DNA of 64,000 nt from Isoetes taiwanensis (lineage: Eukaryota > Streptophyta > Lycopodiopsida > Isoetales > Isoetaceae), in contig JAJEKV010000338.1 in assembly GCA_021234155.1 (NCBI GenBank), positions 126,001 through 190,000 of the forward strand, written 5' to 3'. A program made the translations under genes and the position numbers. Positions 1 to 11,385 of the stretch are shown here, one piece after another (position 1 is the first letter of the stretch; every line of letters begins with the position of its first letter). The notes beneath the pieces are model-generated. The model had not been told where the DNA came from. It saw only the letters and a program-made list of their open reading frames with translations, and searched no databases.

Positions 1-180
1 CAAAAAATGAACTACTCAACCTACTTGTCGTAGTTTCAATGTCTTTATAAAAGCTTGCTGCACTACAATGGTCTTTTGCATATAGTTTGCAATGTTGCCT
101 TTTACAGCTCTTCTGGCTTATTTAACAATGGCTAGGCTCTAGAAGTAACCAAACCTCTCTCTTTCATCTCCTCCTTCCTA

Positions 181-238
181 TAACCCATAACCCGTTGGGT
201 TCCCGTGGACGTAAAAATTCTTATCTTATCTTATCTTA
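181..238. repeat. 58 bp insertion present only in copy A, with (CTTAT)n tail
   Basis: Copy B reads straight through from CCTTCCTATA to TTGCTACATG. Copy A has about 58 extra bases here, ending in four CTTAT units and flanked by TATA on both sides. A short unit with a simple-repeat tail and a small flanking duplication looks like a severely 5'-truncated LINE or SINE tail. The exact edges are ambiguous by a few bases. Confidence 0.6.
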
Positions 239-608
239 TATTGCTACATGAATCCAAAAGCGGCCCTAAATTTTGTCGTGCATACTTCTGAAAAGGCAGA
301 TAAAATTAATTTATGGCCAATTCAACACAATCTCCCAGTGAACCATCAAAATTTATGTTCCAAAATCAAGCACAAACTCAAGCTCAAGCTCAAGCATATG
401 GAATCTCAAGCTTATTAGGATCAAGCAAACCCCTGAGTCCAGGAATTATATCATCCTCTGCAATAGTTTGTCCGGGTTAGGCAGGCCCTCTAGCTCGTCT
501 GGGCATCCTTCGACATGCAAGCAGTTGTCCAACAAAAGTTCCTAGCTACCTTCACGTTTGTAGGTTTCGAAATAATAAGGCCTTAAAAAGATAAACCAAA
601 TACCAACT

Positions 609-741
609 ATAATGTTCCTTAAGCACCCCGGCCTAACCAACTAGCCAAAGCATCCGGATGCTTATGGGAAATCCATCCCATCCTCTTATAGTGGTATCAG
701 TAAACGCCACACCAAGATCTACTCGAGGGCTCTCCCATAGG
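609..741 (-). mobile_element. Decayed TRIM-type LTR in repeat copy A
   Basis: This stretch aligns by eye with the 144 bp LTR of the TRIM at 22619-23074. It shares the opening TAAYGTTCCT, a CCAACTRG core, a TTATG block, a GGTRTC-AACGCC block, ACTCGAG and the closing CCATRGG. It is preceded on the plus strand by ATACCAACT, which read on the minus strand is the first part of a tRNA-iMet primer site (TGGTAT). No second LTR is visible, so it is a solo or fragmentary LTR. Confidence 0.5.
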
Positions 742-1471
742 TCTGTTACAAGGATTGCATTAAAGTAGCACAAAAATATATCATCTCTCAAGTTTTTCAA
801 TGTTCTGGCATGTAAATGAGGCTTCATGCCCATATATTGCATCTTTCTATTCCAACTCCTTGAGCCTTATGTTAGCAAGTTTAGCATAAATTTTGGTAAA
901 ACCACTAGAAATGAGTAAATGCAATACATAAACTTCACAATTTGCTCTCTGTGACCCTTAAGAAATTGAGGCACAACTTTAGATAGTAGTCTATGTATTA
1001 TTTAAACTTGCCAATGTTGTTTACTTTATCGTTTTATGTATTTGTTAAAATTACCAATGTTGTTTACTTTATCGTTTAACAGTTCCCGTTGTTTGGAATC
1101 ACTCCACGGATCAAATTTGTTCAAAGTCATTGCATTGTTCTGACACAATTTACTGAGCAACACATCTTAATAAACACCACATTGAGCACAATACTCAACA
1201 ATGGTGCCAATGGCATCGTACTACCTTCACCGCGCTGCCTTCTTGTACTACATTATAAACTAGTGGAAGGATATACCTAAGGGTCTGCCACATATGTGAA
1301 TTCAATATTTCTTTCTTCCGTCCTTCCTTTCTTCCTTTCTTTCCAGGAGAGTAACTTGCAAGATGCTCCTCGCTGATAAAGAATATTGTACTTATTATGA
1401 CCTAAGGGTCCATCATGTACGTTCATACATCTTTCTTTAGGTCAATCACAATCACATAAGTTATAATGCTC

Positions 1472-3030
1472 TGTGACGTCCCCTACTCATATAGGGTGCA
1501 CTCACCGTATACAAATAGGAGTTCATCCCCCATACCAGCTCCATACTGATACAGGGCCCTCCACGTATCACTGCAACCTTGATGAGTTCCAGTGGGAAGA
1601 ATGAAGGGGTCATTTTACCCTGTCTCCCTCAGGGCCTACCTAGCTGCGGAAGCGTACAACAACAACATCACATAACCATCTCGAAGGATGGCTCATCACA
1701 TATCTGCATAGACAAAGATCAGCACATCACATGGGGAGATCCTACCCAAGGCTCAGACTCCAGGGAATGACTGACGGCTTGGGTCTCCAGAGTTCATTGC
1801 ATACAGAATTCATGGCAATGGATTTGGCTGGCATAAGAACTTGGCTTAGGGTAGTCCACTCCATCCGCCCCTCCTGTGCACACTTTGCAAAGTAGGTTGA
1901 AAAGTGTTGGGTTGGGACCAGTAGCCCTCGGGATGCATAGCCAAGGGGGCTATTCCGGGTTGCATCTCCCCAGCCCGATGGGGCAGGTAGGGATCACTCC
2001 CTCCAGAGATCTACATGCTGACTCCAGGTGACTAGAGGGCCACTGCCCTTATTCGACTTGAACCCAATGGAGAGTGACGCATCACTCCATGGGTGTCGAG
2101 TCCATGCCTTGCCCACACGCAGTGGCAAGCCATTAGACCTAGTCCACAGGGATCCCCGGTAGGCTTTACACACCAGAGGGATCGTTCTCATGAGTCAGGA
2201 CATGAACCTCCTTATGAGCCAGTCTGGCCCCTTCACCCACAACCCGGTGTGGTTCTTGTACACAGGCCGAATTTACAGTGTGCTAAAGAGGCTAGCTAGG
2301 AGCATCAACTACCAGGCTTTAAGGTCTCTACCCCCCTTCCCAATACAATGAGTCCATAGAGATACATCATCTATACATATCACAGAAGAACTAAAGAACA
2401 AGATCTAATCTAAATCACAGAGTTAGGTTCTTTAGTTAGGGCTCGATATCTAGGGATCTAGATGGCTGCTATGGGCAATTTAATAGGCTAAACCTACTTA
2501 TTCAATGACTGGAGGCAGTTTAGGCTATTAAATTGACAAAATACCTGATCCTTGACTCGCTCCTCCTGCTCTGAACTCGACCATCTTGCTGAACTGCTAG
2601 AAGATGAAGCTAGAAGGGAACACTGATGAGCTAAATCGCTCAGACAGAGTTTGGGAGGTGGGTTTGGCTCCTGGAGCAAGCAAAATAGAGATCTAGAATG
2701 CTATGGACCAAAATAGCAAGTTAGGGTTTCCTTTACCTAAATAGACAAGGGGTTAGGGCTAGGGTTTCCCATTATCCCTTTACGCATGTGGGATAAATTG
2801 CCTTTTATTAACTAGGTGGCATAAAGTGTCCACATGGGTAAGTGTGTACACTTAGATAAATGTGCACATGGGTAAATGTGCACATAAATAAATGCACACA
2901 CCTTGCAAGTTGCCCCCTATGGTGCTACTTGCTTGGCTACACGGCGTACACGTCAGTTGGGGTGGCGTGTACGCGTGACGAGGCAGTATAGTATACGTCC
3001 TGGGACCGTATACTGTGCTGGAACTTCACA
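1472..3030. other. GC-richer block with LTR-like ends, no gene seen
   Basis: The block starts TGTGACGTCC exactly where copies A and B stop matching and could end at ...ACTTCACA (3030), so it has TG...CA ends. The flanking five bases (TGCTC and TTCTC) are not identical. No primer-binding site, polyprotein or long ORF is visible. It may be a solo LTR or simply unrelated sequence; I cannot decide between these. Confidence 0.25.
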
Positions 3031-4434
3031 TTCTCTCCACCTTGAAATGATGATGTCCGCAGCATCGTGGGTCTCCCCACCTTGGGATCTTCCTAACCTG
3101 CAATCAACTTGATGCATACATTACTATTATACTTACACAATTATTAGGATTCCCTTAAAGTAATATTTTTAAAACATTATTACGTCATTACCTTATCAAA
3201 TAACTTATCAATTCGTAACTTTATTAAAAGAAGGTACTTATTAGTTTCACTTATCACAACATTTTAGTTTGTCAAAATTTAACATTTCATATACAATTAT
3301 CCTTCGAGGTACTCTTCATTCCTTGCAACACATTCCAACCAAAATTTGTGTTGCAAGTCTTCGTAGCTCGACCTCCTTGCCCTCCGGAGCGCTCTATTGG
3401 CCTGCAGGTCGACACTACGTTAGTACCATTTTAATTATTAATAAAATTATGGTTATAAGGGAACCACCCCATCTATCTACATGAATGCATGACTATCTCC
3501 CGGCGTAGGAAGAGGATGCTTCTTCCATCGTGGCCGTGGACACAGCGCCCTATAATGCCTATATGATGCTCATGCCTACACCTTTAGTTGCCCAAGCGTG
3601 GAGGATAGGGTCCTTCCCGTATTTGGGGCGTGAAGGATAGGGTCCTCCCCGTAGGCATTGACTAGAGGTGAGTTATTTTTATCGTTTTTGCTAAGAACCC
3701 AATATGTAGTTTCAGAAGGTGTAAATCTTGGTTTTTATCTGGTCCTCATAAAACTACAGTCATATTCTTACATTTATAGCGGTCTTACCCTGTTCTTCAT
3801 GCTCTAGCATTTTATTTGATGAAACTATATTTAGGCATTTCAATGTAATTTCACAATGACTTGCATTCTTAGAGTTCTATTTGCTTCATCTACTTTGGTA
3901 GATATCCTTTTTTTGTCTTCTCCATTACTGGCCTATCTCTGCTGTTGGTTACTATTGTTACGTTATTGACAGAGTCCTGTGGCTTTCCTCAGTTGCCATA
4001 GTCTGCCATGTTTTGTTTGAGGGCGTCACTTCTGAATTCATTTGCCCATTTTATTTTCTAGTTTTATTGTTCCCTTGGATGAATCAGGACAGTTGTGGGA
4101 TTGCCAGAAAGCATTTAATTGGTTTCCTATTTTTATTTATTGTCGAGCTTCAAGATCTATAATAGCTTAATAGCTGGAATTGTCTATATTGGCTTTTTTT
4201 TAGTGTTTTTTTGTTTTCGCGTGTTATGAGAGATGTTGTTTTTTTTGTTTGAACAAATAAATAAAAATTCAAAAAACATTGGCAAGTTCATGAATAACAT
4301 ATAAAATATAAAATATTAAGTAAAGCACAAATCCCATAACCATACAAAAACAAAAAAATAAAAAAAAATGATACAAAATGCGTCTAATAAAGCGCGGCCA
4401 CCATAACATCATCTCTCAAAGTAAGGAATGAAAG
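3031..4434. other. AT-rich spacer without a recognisable gene
   Basis: There is no ORF with recognisable homology. A 20 bp word (AGGATAGGGTCCTtCCCGTA and a one-base variant) occurs at 3602-3621 and 3634-3653, spaced 32 bp. Otherwise I see T-rich sequence and A-runs near 4340-4380. Confidence 0.5.
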
Positions 4435-5853
4435 AGGCCCAAAAAATGAACTACCGAACCTACCTGTCGTAGTTTCAATGTCTTCATAAAAGCTTGCTGC
4501 ACTACAATGTTCGCATATAGTTTGCAATGTTGCCTTTTACAGGTTTCTAGCTTATTTAACAATGGCTAGGCTCTAGAAGTAACCAAGCCTCTCTCTTTCA
4601 TCTCCTCCTTCCTATATTGCTACATGAATCCAAAAGCGGCCCTAAATTTTGTCGTGCATACTTCTGAAAAGGCAGATAAAATTAATTTATGGCCATTTCA
4701 ACACAATCTCCCAATGAACCATCAAAATTTATGTTCCAAAATCAAGCACAAGCTCAAGCTCAAGCTCAATCTCAAGCACATGGAATCTCAAGCTTATTAG
4801 GATCAAGCAAACCCCTGAGTCCAGGAATTATATCATTCTCTGCAATAGTCTGCCCGGGTTAGGCAGACGCTCTAGCTCGTCTGGGCATCCTTCGATATGC
4901 AAGCAGTTGTCCAACAAAAGTTCCTAGATACCTTCGCGTTTTTTGGTTTTGAAATAATAAGGCCTTAAAAAGATAAAGCAAATACCAACTGTAATGTTCC
5001 TTAAGCACCCCAGCCTAACCAACTAGCCAAAGCATCCGGATGCTTATGAGAAATCCATCCCATCCTCTTATGGTGGTATCAATAAATGCCACACCAAGAT
5101 CTACTCGAGGGCTCTCCCATAGGTCTGTTACAAGGATTGTATTAAAGTAGCACAACAATATATCATCTCTCAAGTTTTTCAATGTTCTGGCATGTAAATG
5201 AAGCTTCATGCCCATATATTGCATCTTTCGAACTCTTATTCCAACTCCTTGCGCCTTCCGTTAGCAAGTTTAGTATAAATTTTGGTAAAACCACTAGATG
5301 AGTAAATGCAATACATAAACTTTACAATTTGCTCCCTGTGACCCTTAAGAAATTGAGGCACAACTTTAGATAGTAATCTATGTATTATTTAAACTTGCCA
5401 ATGTTGTTTACTTTATCGTTTTATGTTAAAATTACCAATGTTGTTTAATTTATCGTTTAACAGCTCCCGTTGTTTGGAATCACTCCACGGATTAAATTTG
5501 TTCAAAGTCATTCCATTGTTTTGACACAATTTACTGAGCAACACATCTTGAGCACAATACTCAACAATACATCTTATTAAATACGACGCTGAATGCGCTG
5601 CCAATGGCATCGTACTACCTTCACCGCACGGCTTTCTTGTACTACATTATAAACTAGTGGAAGGATATACCTAAGGGTCTGCCACATATGTGAATTCAAT
5701 ACTTTTTTCTTCCGTCCTTTCTTTCTAGGAGACTAACTTGCAAGATGCTCCTCGCTGTTAAAGAATGTTGTACTTATTAGGACCTAAGGGTCCATCATGT
5801 AGTTCATACATCCTTCTTCCTCTAGTTCAATCACAATCACATAAGTTATAATG
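4435..5853. repeat. Long direct repeat, copy B
   Basis: This is the partner of 1-1471 in the same orientation, with the 58 bp insertion of copy A absent and several small indels. The match ends at ATAATGCTC, after which copy B continues into sequence unrelated to copy A. It contains the second decayed TRIM-type LTR (4990-5122). Confidence 0.85.
4990..5122 (-). mobile_element. Decayed TRIM-type LTR in repeat copy B
   Basis: This is the counterpart of 609-741, slightly better preserved. It opens TGTAATGTTCC directly after ATACCAAC, matching the arrangement at the right-hand LTR of the intact TRIM (GATACCAAC, then TGTAACGTTCC at 22930). On the minus strand this reads as an LTR end ...ACATTACA, a two-base gap and a degenerate primer site TGGTAT. 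Confidence 0.55.
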
Positions 5854-7710
5854 CTCCATGCTCAATGCTGTGATATGGTAAACATTGCTCATGGACAGCA
5901 AATAACCTCTAGTCAACATGACCATCTCTTAACAAGATGACCATCACTGCACCCTACCTTGTCATGCAACAAGTAAAAGTAGTAAAGCCTCATTTCTACA
6001 TATTGCCCATAAAAAGTGTGCTTTTTAAATCTTTCTCAAAGGTAGGCACAATTGAGTTTGTGCATACCCTGTAATTATGAAAAGCCAAACATTACGTGAA
6101 CCTTTCAAGTAGCTTAAAATGCCTCCTCTCTTTCATGATAGTTGAAGGAGGATATCCTACCCCCAAATTTGGTATAAAAGTTTAGCATTCGGGGTTGCCA
6201 CATCATTTCCATATGGCATTGCATCAAACAGTCGCATTGGTGCCTCCATTTATTCTCCTATGTGAAGATTACAATGGGTCCAAATCCAGGATGCAACACC
6301 TCCCAGTAAAACAGCTACAGATTGCAAAACTGATGCAAACCTCGCTATCACAGTTGCCTCATTGCGGAAGTGCAATTTTGTCTGGCACTAGGTCTTCTTT
6401 GTCAAAGTATGCACTCCTCATCATTAGGTTCTAAAAAGATACATTTTGACTAGGCATGTTTTTAAACATGGGCGGATCGATCTTATGCATAAGCATAGGA
6501 AGTTTTCGTAAGCTTATTTATTAAGACTATATAATCAAGACTATATAATCATGGACCACACTATCTGAGTAGTGGTTGTCCAACTTAAATTTCTCTGCTT
6601 AAACTTCATGTTTGATTGGATTTTTCAGATGAGTCAACCAAAGATGAGTCAGTCCCTGCCAATTTTCAACTAGAATTACAATGGCATGTCTAACCTAGAT
6701 AAGTATAATGCTTTTATCTATCCAAGAACGGTTTCTATTTGCTAGAGGCCTCTTGATCAGAAAGTAGCACATTGTGTGAGAGGCCTTTTAATGAGCAGAA
6801 ACTAGCAGATTGTTATAATGGTGGTTCTCAAACTGGTTGTCCACATCTTGAAGCCATGCTTAACCCTTCCAATAGAAACAAACATCTTAAACAAGGTGCT
6901 ACGCACGGAGGGTTGCCCTCCGTGGCCGGAGGTTGAGGTGGCTTAAATCATACTTGAAAGTTATGTTTTTAATAATCAATCAAAATTGCTATTTTAGAAC
7001 ATTGTCATTTTGTGAAGATGATGGTACCCATTTGCATCACTAACTCCTCCTTAGATGTTGAGCTCCTCTTGGACTAGGATCCAACTGGACACATGGACAT
7101 TGGGGTTTGAGTGTAATGTATTGGTGTGTGGTGCTCGGTATGGAACAAGGATGGCAGAAGCATAAGGAGAAGTCTAATAGAGGAGAGAATGGAAATACAT
7201 GTTTTGTGAAGTGACTTAAATCATAGTTCAAAGTCATGTTTTGACAATCGATTCAAGTTGCTACTTAGACAATAGAGTACTTGATACCATGAGTTTATTA
7301 ATAGCATGGAGTATTTGATACTTGATAGCATACGAAGCAATGTATGAAGAATTCAAATAGAGAAGTAAGAGGAGGAGTGGGGGTGCAAAAGAACTTAGGA
7401 ACCGCGGAATTGTAAGAGGCGCCATCATCGCATGTTTTGCATCAATACATTCCATACTATGTGCATATAGACAAAAGCCATGAGCATACTTTTATGGACC
7501 ATTTATTATGCATTCTCGCCTAGTCAACAACCGAACGTGATTATTCTCCTAGGAGAAATCTTTATGAAATTGCATGATCTTCAATGATGTGAAAATATTC
7601 AGAAGTATATATTCCGTGCTAAAACACTTCAAGTTCTCCTCGATCATGGTGTTTAAAAATGTGCACCTTCAAGAGGTAGATGGTGCCATGCTTCACAGTT
7701 CATGCTAACA
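5854..7710. other. AT-rich spacer without a recognisable gene
   Basis: The stretch has scattered short ORFs on both strands, all under 80 codons and without recognisable domains. I see no repeats of note. Confidence 0.5.
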
Positions 7711-7884
7711 AGAGAATGCTAATTTCCCATAACTTAGAGGTTAATAGACACTGAGAATACTAATTTCCCATAACTTAGAGGGTAATAGACACTGCTCTAT
7801 CTCATAATCAAAGAATGTTGTAGACGTCACATGAGCATTTGCAAGAGAATCTTATTCCCCATAACTTAGAGGGTAATAGACAAT
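7711..7884. repeat. Three copies of a ~42 bp interspersed tandem repeat
   Basis: The unit AGAGAAT...CCCATAACTTAGAGG.TAATAGACA occurs at about 7711-7752, 7753-7794 and 7843-7884. The third copy is separated from the second by about 48 bp. It lies in AT-rich non-coding sequence. Confidence 0.8.
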
Positions 7885-8944
7885 GCAAAAAAACTTAGAA
7901 ACTGGCAATGGTTTTGCATGTCAATTTAGTTGAGAACATGAAGGAAGAACTCCATATTATAAATTAAAGAAAGTTGCTAGGAATTTAATAGCATCAAATA
8001 CATGAAAGTTGCAATCAAAATAAAAATAAAGCTACTTAAAAATGCAAACGCATGTCTTTTGTTGCTTAATAGTTGTGGCTCGAGTTTTGAACAATGCATA
8101 TGATGTTTGTTCAGTAAATTTAGGTTATATGGAACATGAAGGAAGAGCACTATAAAATATGCCCACCACAAAAAAAGAAGTAAAAGCAACTAAGCCCACA
8201 ATTAAAATGATAGGGTGTTGGCTTCACCGGCTCCTCCTATATAAGTGCCAAATTCTGCGGCCCACATGCAGTTCCTCCACCACACGCGTAATTACCGGGT
8301 CCACATACAAAAAGTCCCGTGCAAATGGAAATCTGCACAAATCCTCGGAACCAAATTTAGTTACAATGAATTCATCTATAGGGTGATATCTAGAGCAGTA
8401 ACCTAAAACAAGCAGTGTAATTGGGGTTTAATCATACCCGTAATGACAACAATATAGACAAACTTCACGCAAGGTCGAAAGCAAGATCATTCCACTCGTT
8501 GATTATAGATAGTCAAGAAGCATCCCGACCAAGAAGAGAAAAGAAGAGAAAGGCACGGATAAATCAATTACAATCACCACCAAGATCGCTTCACACATAC
8601 CAAGATATTTATACTTTGAAAAATCATCGATAATCTACCTTGCACAAATCATCACTTCATTTCCCTAGAGTTGGCTATGTAGATTGAAGAAAGCTATGCA
8701 TACCACAAATATAGAAGAATTTATACAAAGTCTGCGCAAGCCCGATGCCCGATGCATCCAATTACCTTCATAACGACCAACCAAAAGAAATGCCATAATG
8801 TAGAGTCACCGCACAAGAAGTCAACATTAAGTAATAAGCGGACCCTTCGAAAAAAATAAATTTCATAGTTGTAATTCATTGTATAGTGCACAAGATAATG
8901 TGTGAAAAGCCTCTACATAAAAAAGTTTACCAATTGAATCACTA
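7885..8944. other. AT-rich spacer without a recognisable gene
   Basis: Nothing beyond short non-conserved ORFs is visible. The far right part may hold further decayed sequence downstream of the 5-oxoprolinase pseudogene, but I could not align it. Confidence 0.4.
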
Positions 8945-11385
8945 GAAATATGCAAAGTACATCCTAGTTACAAAAAATTGAAATTTCAATGTTCCCATTT
9001 TCAACCAATGATTTAAGCATACCCGATGGGCGTTGTTTTTGATGATCCCTTGCACTTGCATGGAACAATAAAATCCCTGCCGCAAAAACCACTTGTCGAC
9101 ATAATTGTACATTTCGGTAGCGACAATTAGATATACAATGATGAATACTAACAAAAAGATATTTGCAATTGTGGACAAGTAACTAACCTTAGAATTTGTA
9201 ATGAAGCTGGTCTAAAATCTTCTTGTTCATGCCATTTTACTCCCAAAGATGAAATGTCCGTAGAATCTAGACAATGGGCATCTAAGAAGTTTACCAATTG
9301 AATCGCTAGGGTATGTCTACATCAACCATACATCTCGGACAATAGATAATCGGCTGCAGGTTGTCACCGCCATCGCTGCATTCAAATTTTCCAATGCCTC
9401 CGGGGTTGTACCTTCAAAATCAAACGGTTTATTCCCTTGATGGCCATCAATAGTAAGCTTTAGATGGATAGCGCATCCATTGTCCATGTAGTCCTTCCGC
9501 TTCCGTAACCACTTTATGTTGAGTGACTTGCAATTGCTAAATTTAACAAGCACAAGTTAAGAGGTTCTTGAAAATCTAAAGAGGGTAGGAAATATTAAAC
9601 AAATAAATCATATCATGTAGACACAATCACATTTATCTTTCAAAATTAAATTACCCGCTCTCACGCTTTCTTGTTGAAGTGTTGAATTCTTTGCGTAAAC
9701 GAGCGGCTACATGCTTCAAAGATTTCACGCATCGCAACCTCAAAGATTTTTCGACGAATGAATCATGTATGCCCAAGATAACACTCAATCCATACTCTTC
9801 AATTAGTTCCCGAATAAGAATTATGCCGCTAGTTGGTCGCCACGTGCTTTTAAATCGATAAATTATCTTCTATCTTTTTGATTCTCGATTACCCCTCCCT
9901 CAGTCACAAACTTCTTTCTTTAGTATTTTCACAATTTCTTCCTCTTGAAACACTCCAAAGATCCACCAACTTAAATGTCTCAATAGTTGCACCTTCCTCC
10001 CATATTGCTTTTACGCCATCTCTAAAGACTGGAGTAATGATCTGTTATGTTAGGAAGATGACTTCCAATCGCATTTGGATGGTTAGTTACAAGGACATCA
10101 CCCTCCCTCAAGGTCATCTTGTGGGTGACTTGAGCTTCCATTGACAAGTGGTCGACATTGCTCCAAGGTGCACCGGCACATGGGGGCATTCAAAGACAAG
10201 GCCAACAACTGGACTAAATAATATGCAAGAGAAGTCCAACCTCTCTTTGATTTTTGTAGATATAGAAACCGTTGAAGAGTACGCCCCATTTGCTTTCGGC
10301 AATGCCCATGAACTTGTCATTGAAAATAGATAGTTAAATCACATCTCGCTTTAATATCTTCTACTTGAGTAAGGCGCCATTCATTATGATAGCCTGGTCC
10401 AACGATCCTATGGCCATTCGCAAGTTTCTCAAGGAAATAAACAGGTCTTTCATGCCAACCAGTCCCAAAATACATATGATGATGTCCTTTTTCTCTAACT
10501 GGCTCATCTTTTGCTGCCTCCAAGATTATTGGCTTCAAAATATTGGTAAGTCCAGTTGCACGTACTCTAACATCACTAATAAGAATGCTTCTTTTCTAGA
10601 GCTCAAGACCATACTCCCTCCTAAATTGCTTGACAAACTCTTGTTGCATAATCACCTACAAATTCAAAGCACCTCGCTTGAGTATTTCGCCTTTAAATTT
10701 CTAAAGTTTGAGAGCCTCGCTCATTTCTTGATTTTAGAATTTTGGGACATGCAATAAAAGAGCCTCTGCCAATCCCATTTCATATGCACTTAGAATTCCA
10801 CAATACTTATGAACAATAACTTCATGAATGCCGAGGGCAATTGTGCATGCATCCGGGAGACTGCCTGATCAAAATATGCCAATGTGTGCGGACTCATTTC
10901 ATACCCCTTCATCTCTGTCAACTGATGGATTGGCCTGCACATTGCCTCATTAGCAACATCTAAGAATCCCAATGCAATCTCTTTGATAGTTAGACGATGG
11001 ATCTTGCTTCTTCCTATGATGATCCATACTTTTACCGAACATGTTGAATGCCTTATTGGCTACATGTAAATCAAGTGGCTCATTTTCTTTAGGTCCAAAT
11101 ATAGAGGGGAAATAACCTGGGACAATACGACCTAAGACCAAGTTTGCATCTGTGACACCCAGCTCTCCTCCTTTCTTGTAACATACAGATCATGGATGCG
11201 CACCAACAGACTCGGGCCCAACTTTAAAAATGCCAACACAAAATTTAAGCTTGGATCCACCACCAAAGACCCTGTTGTTAATATCTAGTTGAGGAGCTCC
11301 GAATTATTACGCCACCGTTTGAGTTTCTAGAACCTCGCTCATCACTACCAAGATACCGCTAACATCTATAGATGTTCGGTCAGGA
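8945..11385 (-). pseudogene. OXP1: 5-oxoprolinase (OXP1) pseudogene, central portion
   Basis: Several minus-strand fragments in different frames line up, in gene order, with plant 5-oxoprolinase, a cytosolic ATP-dependent enzyme that opens 5-oxoproline to glutamate in glutathione turnover. From 11385 leftwards I see the TSIDVS block of the hydantoinase-A part, the APQLDIN and GGGSKLKF blocks (~11240-11300), [10 protein letters not shown] (~11130), [10 protein letters not shown] with LTEMKGYE (~10900-10960), and a GWHERPVYFLEKL block (~10450). The hydantoinase-B part follows: KERLDFSC and [11 protein letters not shown] (~10150-10240), EGDVLVTNHP (~10100), AIWEEGATIETFKLV (~9990) and YMDNG..IHLKLTIDG..G...FDFEGT (~9400-9490). 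Stops and frameshifts occur throughout, and both the N- and C-terminal parts are missing. This is a dead copy; a functional gene is presumably elsewhere. Confidence 0.88.

Larger units (their letters stand above)
1..1471. repeat. Long direct repeat, copy A
   Basis: This stretch is closely matched by 4435-5853 in the same orientation, including a hexanucleotide-like AAGCTC run near 380-410 and long shared tracts up to the word ATAATGCTC. The left edge is cut by the window. Similarity stops abruptly at about 1471, where copy A continues into unrelated GC-richer sequence. No gene is recognisable; the short ORFs in both copies are not conserved as proteins. It contains a decayed TRIM-type LTR (609-741). 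It could be a segmental duplication or two copies of a larger mobile element. Confidence 0.85.

Noticed and set aside
1472-3030. Solo LTR with TG...CA ends
   Set aside because: Flanking pentamers differ (TGCTC and TTCTC), and the sequence after 3030 does not resume the match with copy B, so it is kept only as a low-confidence block.
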